Counted from the first letter of the stretch, positions 24,424-32,188 are shown. The stretch: DNA of 39,636 bases from Halodesulfovibrio sp. MK-HDV (GCF_009914765.1 NZ_WYDS01000004.1:193148-232783), one strand, 5' to 3'. Notes: a model not told the origin generated them from the sequence alone. Program-made: numbers and translations.

Positions 24424-24456
24424 CAAAAAAATAGCCCCGATTATGCTCGGGGCTAT
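24424..24456 (-). terminator. Minus-strand terminator downstream of RNA candidate 2
   Basis: A perfect 10-bp stem ATAGCCCCGA (24431-24440) / TCGGGGCTAT (24447-24456) with a 6-base loop. On the minus strand T7 follows (TTTTTTT then GCCC). Rightward reading has CAAATA instead, so it acts on leftward transcription. Confidence 0.82.
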
Positions 24457-24616
24457 CAAATATAGAAATAAGGATCGATCCCTATTACTTGCAGGGTCCG
24501 GAGAGAAAAGCCTTGGGGGAGGGCCTTGGTGCGGTACTTCTCTCCGGACACGAGATGAGACACACTCAGTTAGTGACTACTAGAACCGTATGTTGCTGTC
24601 AGTTATAAATTTTCTT
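24457..24616 (-). ncRNA. Structured RNA candidate 2 (12-bp hairpin with C-rich loop)
   Basis: A perfect 12-bp stem GTCCGGAGAGAA (24496-24507) / TTCTCTCCGGAC (24538-24549) encloses a 30-base loop that on the minus strand contains CCCTCCCCC. A second weaker hairpin (CCCT...AGGG) and the palindrome GATCGATC follow, then the terminator at 24424-24456. On the minus strand TATCAT (24630-24625) with TTGCTT 16 bases upstream is a possible promoter, which would give an RNA of ~190 bases. The boundaries are approximate and no known family was recognised. A plus-strand reading is possible from the TATAAT at 24395, but no plus-strand terminator was seen. Confidence 0.4.
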
Positions 24617-24812
24617 AGCGGCAATGATATGTTCAGAGGCGAAATAAGCAAGATAATAGGGGGGCGTCTTTAACGTCCCATCTAACGCGGAGTATTTAAC
24701 TTTTTCTTGGCTGAAACGATTGGAAAGAGTAAATAGATACTTGTCAATCGAGAAATCGCATGATAGGGCATTGCTTCCCTTTTGACATATTGCTCTTAAA
24801 AAGCAAACCAGG

Positions 24813-24843
24813 TTGACACCCTTTCCTTGGAAAGAGGTATCGT
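24813..24843 (+). promoter_or_regulatory. Candidate promoter of rplU-rpmA
   Basis: A perfect TTGACA at 24813-24818 is followed 19 bases later by TATCGT (24838-24843), about 30 bases before the rplU start. The spacing is longer than ideal. A second TTGACA at 24782-24787 has no good -10 partner. Confidence 0.4.
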
Positions 24844-24873
24844 CTACCTTTCTTTCTTTGGAGGATAAATATT

Positions 24874-25182
24874 ATGTACGCAATCGTCGAGACTGGCGGT
24901 AAGCAGTTCCGTGTTGAAAAAGACGGAAAAATTTTTGTTGAGAAGCTCGAAGCAGAAGCTGGTAGCGAAATCATTCTCGATAAAGTTCTTTTGGTTGGTG
25001 GTGATGAGCTTTCCGTAGGTGCTCCTTACGTTGAAGGTGCTAAAGTTACCGCTGAAGTAATTGAGCATGGCCGTGGCAAGAAGATCATCATCTTCAAAAA
25101 GCGTCGTCGTCATGACTCCCGTAAAAAGCAGGGTCACCGTCAGGCATTCACTGCTCTTAAAATCACAGGCATCGAAGCCTAG
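24874..25182 (+). CDS. rplU: 50S ribosomal protein bL21
   Basis: 102 residues, the standard size of bL21, which binds 23S rRNA together with L20. The opening [20 protein letters not shown] and the basic [21 protein letters not shown] stretch are diagnostic. A strong ribosome site GGAGG lies upstream of ATG. The gene is followed by rpmA after 25 bases; the rplU-rpmA-obg order is conserved widely in bacteria. Confidence 0.98.
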   Translation: MYAIVETGGKQFRVEKDGKIFVEKLEAEAGSEIILDKVLLVGGDELSVGAPYVEGAKVTAEVIEHGRGKKIIIFKKRRRHDSRKKQGHRQAFTALKITGIEA

Positions 25183-25207
25183 TAAATTTTTGAAAGGAGT
25201 GTAAGTC

Positions 25208-25483
25208 ATGGCTCATAAGAAAGCTGGTGGTAGTACCAGGAACGGTCGCGATTCAAACGGCCAACGACGTGGCGTTAAAATCTACGGTGGTCAGAGTGTT
25301 CTTGCTGGCAACATCCTTGTTCGTCAGCTCGGCACAAGAGTTTTCCCTGGTGAAAACGTAGGCATGGGTAGAGATTTTACCCTGTTCGCAAAGGTTGACG
25401 GCGTAGTTAAGTACGAAAAGTACATGCGCAAGAAAGCTGTGAAAACTCGCGTATGCATTGTTCCATTTGCAGCTGCTGAGTAA
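25208..25483 (+). CDS. rpmA: 50S ribosomal protein bL27
   Basis: 91 residues. The N-terminus [20 protein letters not shown] is typical of bL27, whose N-terminal tail reaches the peptidyl-transferase centre. There is no Firmicute-type cleaved N-terminal extension. The phrase [20 protein letters not shown] follows. Ribosome site AAAGGAG 9 bases before ATG. The rplU-rpmA unit ends at the terminator at 25506-25540, so obg downstream probably has its own promoter. Confidence 0.98.
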   Translation: MAHKKAGGSTRNGRDSNGQRRGVKIYGGQSVLAGNILVRQLGTRVFPGENVGMGRDFTLFAKVDGVVKYEKYMRKKAVKTRVCIVPFAAAE

Positions 25484-25505
25484 TCCACTTTTATAGTGAC
25501 CTTAC

Positions 25506-25540
25506 AGGCGGAAGTCGCAATGCGCTTCCGCCTTTTTTTT
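25506..25540 (+). terminator. Terminator after rpmA
   Basis: AGGCGGAAG (25506-25514) pairs with CTTCCGCCT (25525-25533), the inner CGC/GCG can also pair, and T8 follows. It lies 22 bases after the rpmA stop. Confidence 0.92.
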
Positions 25541-25876
25541 GTGTATAGAGCGGGTTTTACTGCGGACGAAGTTTTCGTACCCATTATACAGCACCTAACC
25601 CTGTACGCACGCAGGCACATGCGATACAATTTCGCAAAAATTTAACCATAAGATAGATTGATGGCAAAGCCGCATATTGCGGCAAACCCCTAGGGCATAT
25701 GTTTCCGTTCTGCTTTGATAATTACAGACGGTTACTGGCGTGACTTTGTAAAAAGAACAACGCTCACATAGGACACCTATGTATCGCCCAGACTTTTTCT
25801 CGTATCTTGCACTGGACAGGTCTAGCGCCTGTGCAGAAGGGGATTTGTCAACAGTCTTAAGGTAAGGCAATTAATT
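25541..25876. other. Intergenic region upstream of obg
   Basis: 336 bases without a credible gene. Two small inverted repeats are visible: ACATAGG-ACA-CCTATGT (25766-25782), and ACAGG...CCTGT a little further on within 25815-25835. They could be leader hairpins or operators for obg-proB. No convincing promoter pair was identified. Confidence 0.45.
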
Positions 25877-26995
25877 ATGCGTTTTGTAGATGAAGCAATC
25901 ATCAATATTCGTGCCGGCCACGGCGGTAACGGCGCCGTCTCTTTCCGTAGAGAAAAATTTATTCCTAAAGGCGGACCGGACGGCGGTGACGGCGGTGACG
26001 GCGGTAGCGTGTATGTACGCGGTTCCTCCAAACTGCTCTCCCTGTACGACTTTCGCCTAAAGCGTAACTACGCGGCAGAAACCGGCCATTCCGGTGGCGG
26101 TAGCCAGATGTATGGTCGTAAAGGTAAAGACCTTATTCTTGATCTGCCAGTTGGTACGCTCCTCTATGCTATTCGTGAAGATGGCGTAGAAGAACTTGTG
26201 GCTGACCTTTCCGTGCCTGGTGAAGAGATTCTTCTTTGTGCCGGCGGTCGTGGTGGTCACGGTAACGAATTTTTTAAATCAGCAACTATGCGTACTCCAC
26301 GTTTTGCCCAGCCGGGTGAACCGGGTGACGCTGTTAAGGTTCGCCTTGAGCTTAAAATCCTTGCTGATGCAGGTCTTCTTGGCCTTCCAAACGCTGGTAA
26401 ATCTACCTTTATTTCAAAAGTATCTGCAGCTCGTCCAAAGATTGCAAACTATGCATTCACGACTCTTACACCAAACCTTGGGGTAATGATCAACGAGTTC
26501 GATCCTGACCAGCGTATGGTTATCGCAGATATTCCGGGTCTCATTGAAGGTGCTAACGAAGGCCAGGGTCTTGGTCATCGTTTTCTGAAGCATGTTGAAC
26601 GTACCCGTTTCCTCGTTCATATCCTCAGTATTGAAGACGTTGACCTCGAAGATCCTTGGTCCGGCTTTGACCTTATCAACGAAGAGCTTGTTAAATTCGA
26701 TGAAGTTCTCGGCGATCGCTTGCAGATTCAGGTTATTAACAAAATTGACCTTGCTGACGCAGAGATTGTGGAGCATCTTAAAGAAAAAGCTGTTGAAGAT
26801 GATCGAACCATCTACTTTATGTCTGCACTTAACAATGTTGGTGTGGAAGAAGTTGTTGAAGAGATGTGGAAGCTTCGTGATACTCTCGACATGAGCGCAC
26901 CGGTTAACACCGCACGTACATGGGATCTTGAGGACGAAGAAGAGGAAAAAGAAGACTTCTCCGATGTAGAAGTTGTATGGGTGACTGAAGAATAA
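25877..26995 (+). CDS. obg: Obg-family GTPase ObgE/CgtA
   Basis: 372 residues. Obg is an essential GTPase that binds the 50S subunit and is linked to ribosome assembly and stress responses. The N-terminal glycine-rich Obg fold (1-158) shows GHGGNGAVSFRREKFIPKGG and the DGGDGGDGG stretch. The GTPase domain has G1 GLPNAGKST (~169-177), G3 DIPGL (218-222) and G4 NKIDL. The C-terminal ~40 residues are very acidic (many Glu/Asp), as in proteobacterial Obg. proB follows 14 bases after the stop, so the two are likely co-transcribed. Confidence 0.97.
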   Translation: MRFVDEAIINIRAGHGGNGAVSFRREKFIPKGGPDGGDGGDGGSVYVRGSSKLLSLYDFRLKRNYAAETGHSGGGSQMYGRKGKDLILDLPVGTLLYAIREDGVEELVADLSVPGEEILLCAGGRGGHGNEFFKSATMRTPRFAQPGEPGDAVKVRLELKILADAGLLGLPNAGKSTFISKVSAARPKIANYAFTTLTPNLGVMINEFDPDQRMVIADIPGLIEGANEGQGLGHRFLKHVERTRFLVHILSIEDVDLEDPWSGFDLINEELVKFDEVLGDRLQIQVINKIDLADAEIVEHLKEKAVEDDRTIYFMSALNNVGVEEVVEEMWKLRDTLDMSAPVNTARTWDLEDEEEEKEDFSDVEVVWVTEE

Positions 26996-27009
26996 ATCGC
27001 AGGTGAATC

Positions 27010-28152
27010 ATGGATTGGGAACAGGAGCGCGAGCAGGTTCTGAACCGGGCTAAGTGTGTTGTTGTTAAAGTTGGTAGCGCTGTCCTTACTTCCGGTTTGG
27101 GAGTAGACCTTACAGTTATTAAGAATCTTACACGTCAGTTGGCGCAGTTACATGACCGCGGAACGCAGGTTGTACTGGTATCTTCCGGTGCTGTTGCAGC
27201 GGGCAGAACTGTTCTGAAAACGTGTTGTGAGATTAAAGGCGTGCCGGATAAGCAGGCTGCAGCTGCCGTAGGTCAGGGGCGACTCATGCATTTTTACAAT
27301 GAAGAGTTCACTGCCAACGGAAAAATGTCTGCACAAGTTCTGCTTACCCGTGATGACTTGAAAGACCGTAACCGTCTGCTTAATGCACGTAACACCTTTG
27401 CGTCATTACTTGGATGGCGTGCTATCCCGATCGTAAACGCAAATGACACTGTCGCAACTGCGGAACTGGCATTTACGGATAATGATAACTTGGCGTCACT
27501 GCTCTTAAACGTGGTGAATGCGGATTTATACATCAACCTGACTTCTGCAAAAGGTGTATATACTTCCAACCCTGATGGTGACCCGAACGCAAAGCCTATT
27601 GAGGTGATTGAAGATATTCAGTCTCTTGATCTTGAGGTTATGTGCGGAGGTAAAACCACCGTCGGTACCGGCGGTATGCTTTCAAAGCTGACTGCTGCCG
27701 GTCGTGCGGCGCAGCTTGGCGTACCGACACTCATTATCTCAGGTTTGCAGAAGGATGCCATTGTGCGTGCCTTCTCGGGCGAAAGAATGGGTACGTGGGT
27801 TTGTCCGGATACCAAGAAAGTATCCAGCCGTAAGTTCTGGCTCGCATACCATTCTGATCCAGAAGGTTCAGTGGTTGTGGATGCCGGGGCTGAAAAAGCG
27901 CTTGTTGAGCGTGGTAAAAGCCTGCTTCCGGCAGGAATAACCCGTGTAGACGGCGTGTTCAGTCAGGGTGCACTTGTTCGTGTTGTTTCAGAAAATGACG
28001 TAGTCATTGGTATGGGACTGACTAACTATGCATCCGGTGATCTGAAAAAGGTTCTTCGCAAACATAGCGATGAACTGGAAGCGATCATGGGAGCCAGTTG
28101 TTACACGGAAGCAATTCACCGTGACAACTTACTCATGGACGCCGTAGTTTAA
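27010..28152 (+). CDS. proB: Glutamate 5-kinase ProB
   Basis: 380 residues, with an amino-acid kinase domain and a C-terminal PUA domain. ProB phosphorylates glutamate, the first and feedback-controlled step of proline synthesis. Signatures: VVVKVGSAVLTS near the start, VLVSSGAVAAGR, AAVGQGRLMHFY, NARNTF, PIVNANDTVA, TDNDNLASLL, and GTGGMLSKLTAA. The PUA part (~285-370) includes GSVVVDAGAEKALVERGKSL and LPAGI. It follows obg closely; proA is not adjacent. The terminator at 28161-28193 ends the unit. Confidence 0.97.
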   Translation: MDWEQEREQVLNRAKCVVVKVGSAVLTSGLGVDLTVIKNLTRQLAQLHDRGTQVVLVSSGAVAAGRTVLKTCCEIKGVPDKQAAAAVGQGRLMHFYNEEFTANGKMSAQVLLTRDDLKDRNRLLNARNTFASLLGWRAIPIVNANDTVATAELAFTDNDNLASLLLNVVNADLYINLTSAKGVYTSNPDGDPNAKPIEVIEDIQSLDLEVMCGGKTTVGTGGMLSKLTAAGRAAQLGVPTLIISGLQKDAIVRAFSGERMGTWVCPDTKKVSSRKFWLAYHSDPEGSVVVDAGAEKALVERGKSLLPAGITRVDGVFSQGALVRVVSENDVVIGMGLTNYASGDLKKVLRKHSDELEAIMGASCYTEAIHRDNLLMDAVV

Positions 28153-28160
28153 AAAAATTC

Positions 28161-28193
28161 AAGCCCTGCCGCAAACGTGGCAGGGCTTTTTTT
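28161..28193 (+). terminator. Terminator after proB
   Basis: AAGCCCTGCC (28161-28170), 8-base loop, GGCAGGGCTT (28179-28188) and a T-run to 28193; a perfect stem 8 bases after the proB stop. Confidence 0.93.
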
Positions 28194-28225
28194 ATGTGAA
28201 TAGTTATTTTGACGAGGCAGTGTTT

Positions 28226-28441
28226 GTGATTGCCTTCGGCGAGTAGGCGGGCTCCGCCCCCTACACCCCCGCAAGGGGACGCGTCCCCTTGACCCCGATT
28301 AGGACTGATTTTTGTGACGGGTACACATAGTCTGTTAGACATATAGTGCTTGTAATTTTGATCAGTCATAATAAAAGTCTTTGGAAAGGGGTCTGGGGAA
28401 GAACCTTTCTACAGAAAGGTTTTCCCCAGCCGCCGGAGGCA
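28226..28441 (+). repeat. REP-like composite intergenic element
   Basis: Three GC-rich pieces of the kind I recall between Desulfovibrio genes. (1) GGCGGGCTCCGCCCC near 28247-28260. (2) A perfect 18-base palindrome AAGGGGACGCGTCCCCTT at 28273-28290. (3) A long hairpin with arms 28393-28408 and 28415-28429 (one bulged G), followed by CCGCCGGAGGCA. The last bases also appear at 10-20. The base composition is richer in G+C than the flanking sequence. The third piece ends shortly before the thiD ribosome site. Confidence 0.65.
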
Positions 28442-28468
28442 AGAGTATATTTGCTAGGAGATCTTAGA

Positions 28469-29275
28469 ATGCAAAAACATCCATGCGTGCTTACCATTGC
28501 CGGTTCTGATTCGGGCGGTGGCGCTGGAATTCAAGCGGACTTAAAGACGATGGCTGTGCTTGGCGGATACGGCACGAGTGTCATTACAGCTTTGACAGCA
28601 CAGAATGGGTTGGGCGTGACTGGGATTCAGGCACCTGATTCAGAATTTGTTGTGCAGCAGCTTACAACCGTTTTAGACGGATTCCCTATTGCAGCAGCTA
28701 AAACGGGTATGCTTTTTTCTGCTCCGATCATTACCGGTGTTGCGGATGTGCTTATAAAGCAGGATTTCCCGTTGGTAATTGATCCGGTGTCTGTAAGTAC
28801 AAGTGGTCACGCACTCTTGCAGCAGGACGCTGTAGATGCGCTCGTCGAGCGAATTCTTCCATTAGCAACCGTTGTTACGCCTAATAAACCGGAAGCAGAA
28901 ATGCTTGCGGGGATGAAAATTGAAACAGAAGGCAATGTTGCAACAGCAATAAAGCGTATTCTTGCTTTAGGACCTAAAGCGGTATTACTCAAAGGTGGGC
29001 ATTTTGATGAGGCAGATGAAGAATTAGTAGACTGGTTGGGGCTTCCTGGTGAAGCACCGCTTGGACTGCACCATTCTCGTGTTGTTACTAAAAATACTCA
29101 TGGTACCGGCTGTACATTGTCTGCTGCTATTGCAACCTTTCTTGCTCATGGGTTTGAGCTGAAGCAATCTGTAAAGAAAGCACAAGTGTATCTGTCTATT
29201 TGCCTTCGTGACAGTTATACACCGGGTGAAGGCTTTGGGCCTCCCAATCATATTGCACCGTTTGAACGGAAATAA
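28469..29275 (+). CDS. thiD: Hydroxymethylpyrimidine/phosphomethylpyrimidine kinase ThiD
   Basis: 268 residues from the ATG at 28469, which has AGGAG 8 bases upstream. The frame extends further left but only by translating the repeat element, so that part is rejected. ThiD phosphorylates HMP and HMP-phosphate to HMP-pyrophosphate for thiamine synthesis. The N-terminus VLTIAGSDSGGGAGIQADLK is diagnostic. GTSVITALTAQN, DPVSVSTSGHALL, VTPNKPEAEMLAG and the ribokinase-type anion loop HGTGCTLSAAIATFLA follow. There are no thiE or other thi genes beside it and no TPP riboswitch signature upstream. Confidence 0.95.
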   Translation: MQKHPCVLTIAGSDSGGGAGIQADLKTMAVLGGYGTSVITALTAQNGLGVTGIQAPDSEFVVQQLTTVLDGFPIAAAKTGMLFSAPIITGVADVLIKQDFPLVIDPVSVSTSGHALLQQDAVDALVERILPLATVVTPNKPEAEMLAGMKIETEGNVATAIKRILALGPKAVLLKGGHFDEADEELVDWLGLPGEAPLGLHHSRVVTKNTHGTGCTLSAAIATFLAHGFELKQSVKKAQVYLSICLRDSYTPGEGFGPPNHIAPFERK

Positions 29276-29318
29276 TTTTTTTGTAATGTTAGGCGTGTGT
29301 CTAGCTATGTTTTATATG

Positions 29319-29348
29319 AAAGCCCTGATATCTATCAGGGCTTTTTTT
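29319..29348 (+). terminator. Terminator after thiD
   Basis: GCCCTGAT (29322-29329), loop ATCT, ATCAGGGC (29334-29341), preceded by AAA and followed by T7. It lies 46 bases after the thiD stop. Confidence 0.9.
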
Positions 29349-29563
29349 ATGCGTGCTAAGTCTTTTTGCTATAGTAGAATCTGTTTTTGGTACATTTATT
29401 AGATAATAACATATTGAACATTCGAAAGGAATCTGCTTACGATATAATCAAGCAATAGAGTTGTGTAAAAAGATAACTATGAAATGTTAAATAGTTTGTT
29501 TTAGGTTTTACTACTTGTTTAGATAGATAGCTAAATTGGTATTAACGATGGAGTTATATTGTT

Positions 29564-30280
29564 ATGTACAGTCTTCGAGTGCTCATTGTAGAAGATGATA
29601 CGGTAAGTGCAACATTGCATAAAGCAATGTTGGAAAGTGAAGGGCATAGTGTAGTTGGGGTAGCGCGTTCAGAAAATGAAGCAATAGCCCTTGCGATGAC
29701 TAAAATGCCTGACCTGGTACTTATGGATATCTATCTTGAAGATGGTACGTCAGGCGTACATGCCGCGAAGGTAATGTATTCATCGTATGCATTGCCTGTG
29801 ATCTTTATTACTTGCGGTACAGCAGTTGATCAGTTGCAAGCGTTGGTTGATAGTGACGCCTTTGCTTTGATCAAAAAACCTGTGAGCCTTGAAGAGTTGC
29901 GGGTTAATCTAAGTATTGTAATGCGTAGGGCTGCTGAGATTCAAGAAAACAGAGAGCAGTCGGCACGCTATGAGACTCTCGTTAATATGTTGCCTGTGGC
30001 AGTATTCTCTGTTTTGGAAAATGGACAGATTGACTGGTGTAATGCGGCTTGTGCAAACGCTTTGGCATATGCTTCTCCTCAAGATTTTTGTGAACAGTGT
30101 TCAGATGTTGATAATTTGTTGGTGGGTACAGATGAGTCATTGCTGTTGTTAGAAGCGGAGACGAGGACAGCACGACAGTTACTTGCCAGAGATGGGGAAG
30201 TGGTTTCAAGAACGCTGTATAAAATTGAGCATTGCAGCTCGAGTGCGAAAGCGGGGTGTCTCTTTTTTGTACTTGAGTAG
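29564..30280 (+). CDS. Response regulator: receiver domain plus PAS-like domain
   Basis: 238 residues. The receiver domain (~4-120) has the acidic pocket E10-D11-D12, phospho-acceptor D55 (LVLMDI), T83 and K105 (KKP). A short helical linker (~118-135) leads to a PAS-like domain (~135-238) beginning YETLVNMLPVAVFSVLENGQ. There is no HTH, GGDEF, kinase or other known output, so it may act by protein contact. No partner histidine kinase is adjacent. GGAG lies 12 bases before the ATG. A TATAAT at 29443-29448 upstream may belong to its promoter but lacks a good -35. It is flanked by terminators/gaps, so probably monocistronic. Confidence 0.8.
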   Translation: MYSLRVLIVEDDTVSATLHKAMLESEGHSVVGVARSENEAIALAMTKMPDLVLMDIYLEDGTSGVHAAKVMYSSYALPVIFITCGTAVDQLQALVDSDAFALIKKPVSLEELRVNLSIVMRRAAEIQENREQSARYETLVNMLPVAVFSVLENGQIDWCNAACANALAYASPQDFCEQCSDVDNLLVGTDESLLLLEAETRTARQLLARDGEVVSRTLYKIEHCSSSAKAGCLFFVLE

Positions 30281-30396
30281 TCGAATCGTGATTATTTGGG
30301 ATAAATACCGGCTAAAGTTGCGTATGCATGATTTATTTCACCTCTGTATTCCAAAAAAGAGGTAGGTTGTGTAGAGTGTTCTAGATGTGTGCAAAG

Positions 30397-30424
30397 TTGA
30401 CATCAGTTGATTGAAAGTGATAAT
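30397..30424 (+). promoter_or_regulatory. Strong sigma70-type promoter of the HTH gene
   Basis: A perfect TTGACA (30397-30402), a 16-base spacer and GATAAT (30419-30424, 5 of 6). A second GATAAT at 30431-30436 follows after six bases, so GATAAT-N6-GATAAT overlaps the -10 region and could be part of an operator. The HTH gene begins ~70 bases downstream. Confidence 0.55.
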
Positions 30425-30502
30425 ATTGACGATAATTCACTAAAAATCGACAGAAAGATATTCTGATAGGCAGAATCATCTTATGTCGCGTTGTAATCGC
30501 AT

Positions 30503-30808
30503 TTGGTATTAACATTGAGTATTGGCATAAAGCATACGTACACACTTGGTGAGGCAGCAGAACTTCTTAGCTGCCATAAAGAGACCATTCGCAGAGCGAT
30601 TAAAGACGGTAGTCTGCAAGCAGCAAAGCTTGGGCGCGGCTACAGAGTCTCTCGTGTTGATCTTGAAGCTTTTTGGCAAGCTCAGGGGGGCGGTGTGTTG
30701 TTCGAGAAAGTCGAGCAGCAGGTTGTTGAGCCGGATCCGGAGCCGGAACCGGTAGAAGCAAAACCTAAAAAACCGCGGGGGCCGGAACAGCTAACGTTAC
30801 CCACCTAA
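30503..30808 (+). CDS. Excisionase-family (MerR-like) DNA-binding protein
   Basis: ~101 residues. The region ~11-60 is a winged-helix/HTH_17 domain: TYTLGEAAELLSCHKETIRR, AIKDGSLQAAKLGRGYRVSR, then VDLEAFWQ. The C-terminal ~35 residues are a Pro/Glu/Lys linker (EPDPEPEPVEAKPKKP) ending LPT, probably disordered. Despite the family name no integrase or phage gene is nearby, so a regulatory role is more likely than excision. The start is uncertain: the first candidate is TTG 30503, another in-frame TTG is 30515, and neither has a good ribosome site. The next gene starts 11 bases after its stop, so the two form an operon. Confidence 0.75.
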   Translation: MVLTLSIGIKHTYTLGEAAELLSCHKETIRRAIKDGSLQAAKLGRGYRVSRVDLEAFWQAQGGGVLFEKVEQQVVEPDPEPEPVEAKPKKPRGPEQLTLPT

Positions 30809-30819
30809 GGAGGTTCGGG

Positions 30820-31212
30820 ATGACTATGCTTTCTGAATCCAATGGCATGAGAATGTTCATGCTGCCTAATGACGTAGGTTCTGATATGGAGTTCACAGGT
30901 ATGCTGTGCTCTGAAAATTCGTACCATGATCATGAAGCGGGAACCATCACAAAACAGCGTCTGTATCTTACAGACGCTAAAGAACAAGTCTACTCTGTCG
31001 TTGTCTCTGACGGAGTGAATAAAGATCAAAGAGTATACAAAATGCGGGTTGAAAATGATCAATGCCGTATTGATAACGGACTCTTTGATGTTGCCTTAGA
31101 TCTACATCTGCTTGCCTCTGTAGTTCGCGGATTATGCGGATTGGACAGCACAGCACATGCGGACGATTTTTTTTCCACAATGGTTGAAACACTGCATGCA
31201 GCAAACGGCTAG
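30820..31212 (+). CDS. Hypothetical protein, partner of the HTH gene
   Basis: 130 residues, not recognised. It has no membrane helix or signal. It looks like a compact alpha/beta protein: a beta-rich first half (KQRLYLTDAKEQVYSVVVSD, then QRVYKMRVENDQCRI) and a helical second half (VALDLHLLASVVRGLCGLD ... FFSTMVETLHAAN). An excellent ribosome site (AAGGAGG, 6 bases before ATG) lies directly after the stop of the HTH gene, so they are translated together. The strength of this site compared with the poor one of the HTH gene suggests that more of this protein is made. An inverted repeat (ACCAGCGTG-CTCT-CATGCTGGT, 31261-31282) follows and may end the transcript. Confidence 0.7.
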   Translation: MTMLSESNGMRMFMLPNDVGSDMEFTGMLCSENSYHDHEAGTITKQRLYLTDAKEQVYSVVVSDGVNKDQRVYKMRVENDQCRIDNGLFDVALDLHLLASVVRGLCGLDSTAHADDFFSTMVETLHAANG

Positions 31213-31394
31213 TCTGAGTGTTGCAATTGTCTTATTGAAATTTTAAAAATGCACATGTGGACCAGCGTGCTCTCATGCTGGTGCACTGAAATTTCTTTGT
31301 CTCCGCTTTCTATGTTGCGTTTAGCATACTGCTACGGTATCACTGCTAATATGGTGGGATGGACGTCTCTATTGTTACAGTGAAGGTGTAGTGT

Positions 31395-32168
31395 ATGGCG
31401 GATATAAAACACGATTTTGATTTGCTGGAGATGCCCGTAGAAGGCGTCGCAGCGTACTGGCTGTCATTAAAGAAGCTGGTAGGGAATAAAAGAAATTTCA
31501 AACCGATTCATGAAGAGGCACAGCATACTTCTGAAGAATATGTTCGCTATCTTTTAGAGATAGGTTTCGGTAATTTTTCAGAAGATACCATTCGAAAAAT
31601 GGCGCAAGTTAAAGCACAGTCTATGCTTGGTTCTATGGAACGTAAGTTTGACTGCATGAGAGTCGCTGTGCTGGATGTTGCTACTTCTGAAAATCCCCAT
31701 AGAAGTATTGCAAAGCTTTATGCAGATTTTCCTCAAGCGCCTCTTGAAGGTGATAAAGCCATTCGTTTCTCTCAGGAGCTTTTGCGCTTAATGCCAGACA
31801 AGTACAAAGGACGAGAACGTTTCTTTGATGTCGGATACAAGGTGCCTGACGATAAGCTGATTGTAGCGTTGCTCTTTTATATTTTCTACGCAAGACATCA
31901 GGGGAAGGATGCTTGCCAGGGCTTATTACCGCTTATTTCTTCTGCTTACTTCAGAGATTCTCTTTCAATGGTTATCGACGGGTTCGATGTTCCCTTTGTC
32001 CGTAAATGGTTGAAAAAACATAAAGATGCTTTGCTTAAAGACATGCAATTTAAGTGTGCAATGTCTACGGAACTTTGTATCGGAATCGCATCGCGTGTTG
32101 AATACGAGGATTTGCATTCAATTGCGCGAGCATATTTGCCTTCCAACGTCGGACAACAGAGCGGTTAG
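31395..32168 (+). CDS. Hypothetical alpha-helical protein upstream of a GGDEF gene
   Basis: 257 residues, no family recognised. It is soluble (no signal or membrane helix) and mostly helical. It starts MADIKHDFDLLEMPVEGVAA and includes a hydrophobic stretch LIVALLFYIFYARHQGKD near ~163-180 that is probably buried rather than transmembrane. The middle holds RFSQELLRLMPDKYKGRERF. A ribosome site AAGGTG precedes ATG. The GGDEF gene begins 20 bases after its stop, so the two are almost certainly co-transcribed and may act together in c-di-GMP signalling; this is inference from position. Confidence 0.72.
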   Translation: MADIKHDFDLLEMPVEGVAAYWLSLKKLVGNKRNFKPIHEEAQHTSEEYVRYLLEIGFGNFSEDTIRKMAQVKAQSMLGSMERKFDCMRVAVLDVATSENPHRSIAKLYADFPQAPLEGDKAIRFSQELLRLMPDKYKGRERFFDVGYKVPDDKLIVALLFYIFYARHQGKDACQGLLPLISSAYFRDSLSMVIDGFDVPFVRKWLKKHKDALLKDMQFKCAMSTELCIGIASRVEYEDLHSIARAYLPSNVGQQSG

Positions 32169-32188
32169 CTTCTTCTCAGGAGTGACAA

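Larger units (their letters stand above)
22940..24873. other. Gene-free island of ~1.9 kb with structured elements
   Basis: No coding frame here has family features with a ribosome site and start; the frames seen (about 60-80 codons) look random. The island contains a hairpin GCAACTG-GATG-CAGTTGC (23074-23091), two minus-strand terminators (23121-23152, 24424-24456), the two structured elements listed separately, a perfect TATAAT at 24395-24400 on the plus strand, and the rplU promoter region near 24813. The middle (~23360-24390) is AT-rich and shows no repeat or conserved motif that I recognise. The island's size in an otherwise compact region suggests non-coding RNA genes or a decayed gene. 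Confidence 0.6.

Noticed and set aside
24392-24583. 63-codon plus-strand frame overlapping RNA candidate 2
   Set aside because: It translates the terminator hairpin and the 12-bp stem; composition is set by those structures.
24599-24868. Minus-strand open frame of ~90 codons ending at a TGA at 24599-24601
   Set aside because: The reading looks protein-like near its end (LDGTLKTPPYYLAYFASEHI), but it has no ATG, GTG or TTG start, crosses the rplU promoter and leader, and has no family match that I recognise. It could be a gene remnant.
28346-28468. N-terminal extension of thiD
   Set aside because: It translates the REP-like hairpin; the ATG at 28469 has AGGAG and matches the normal ThiD N-terminus.
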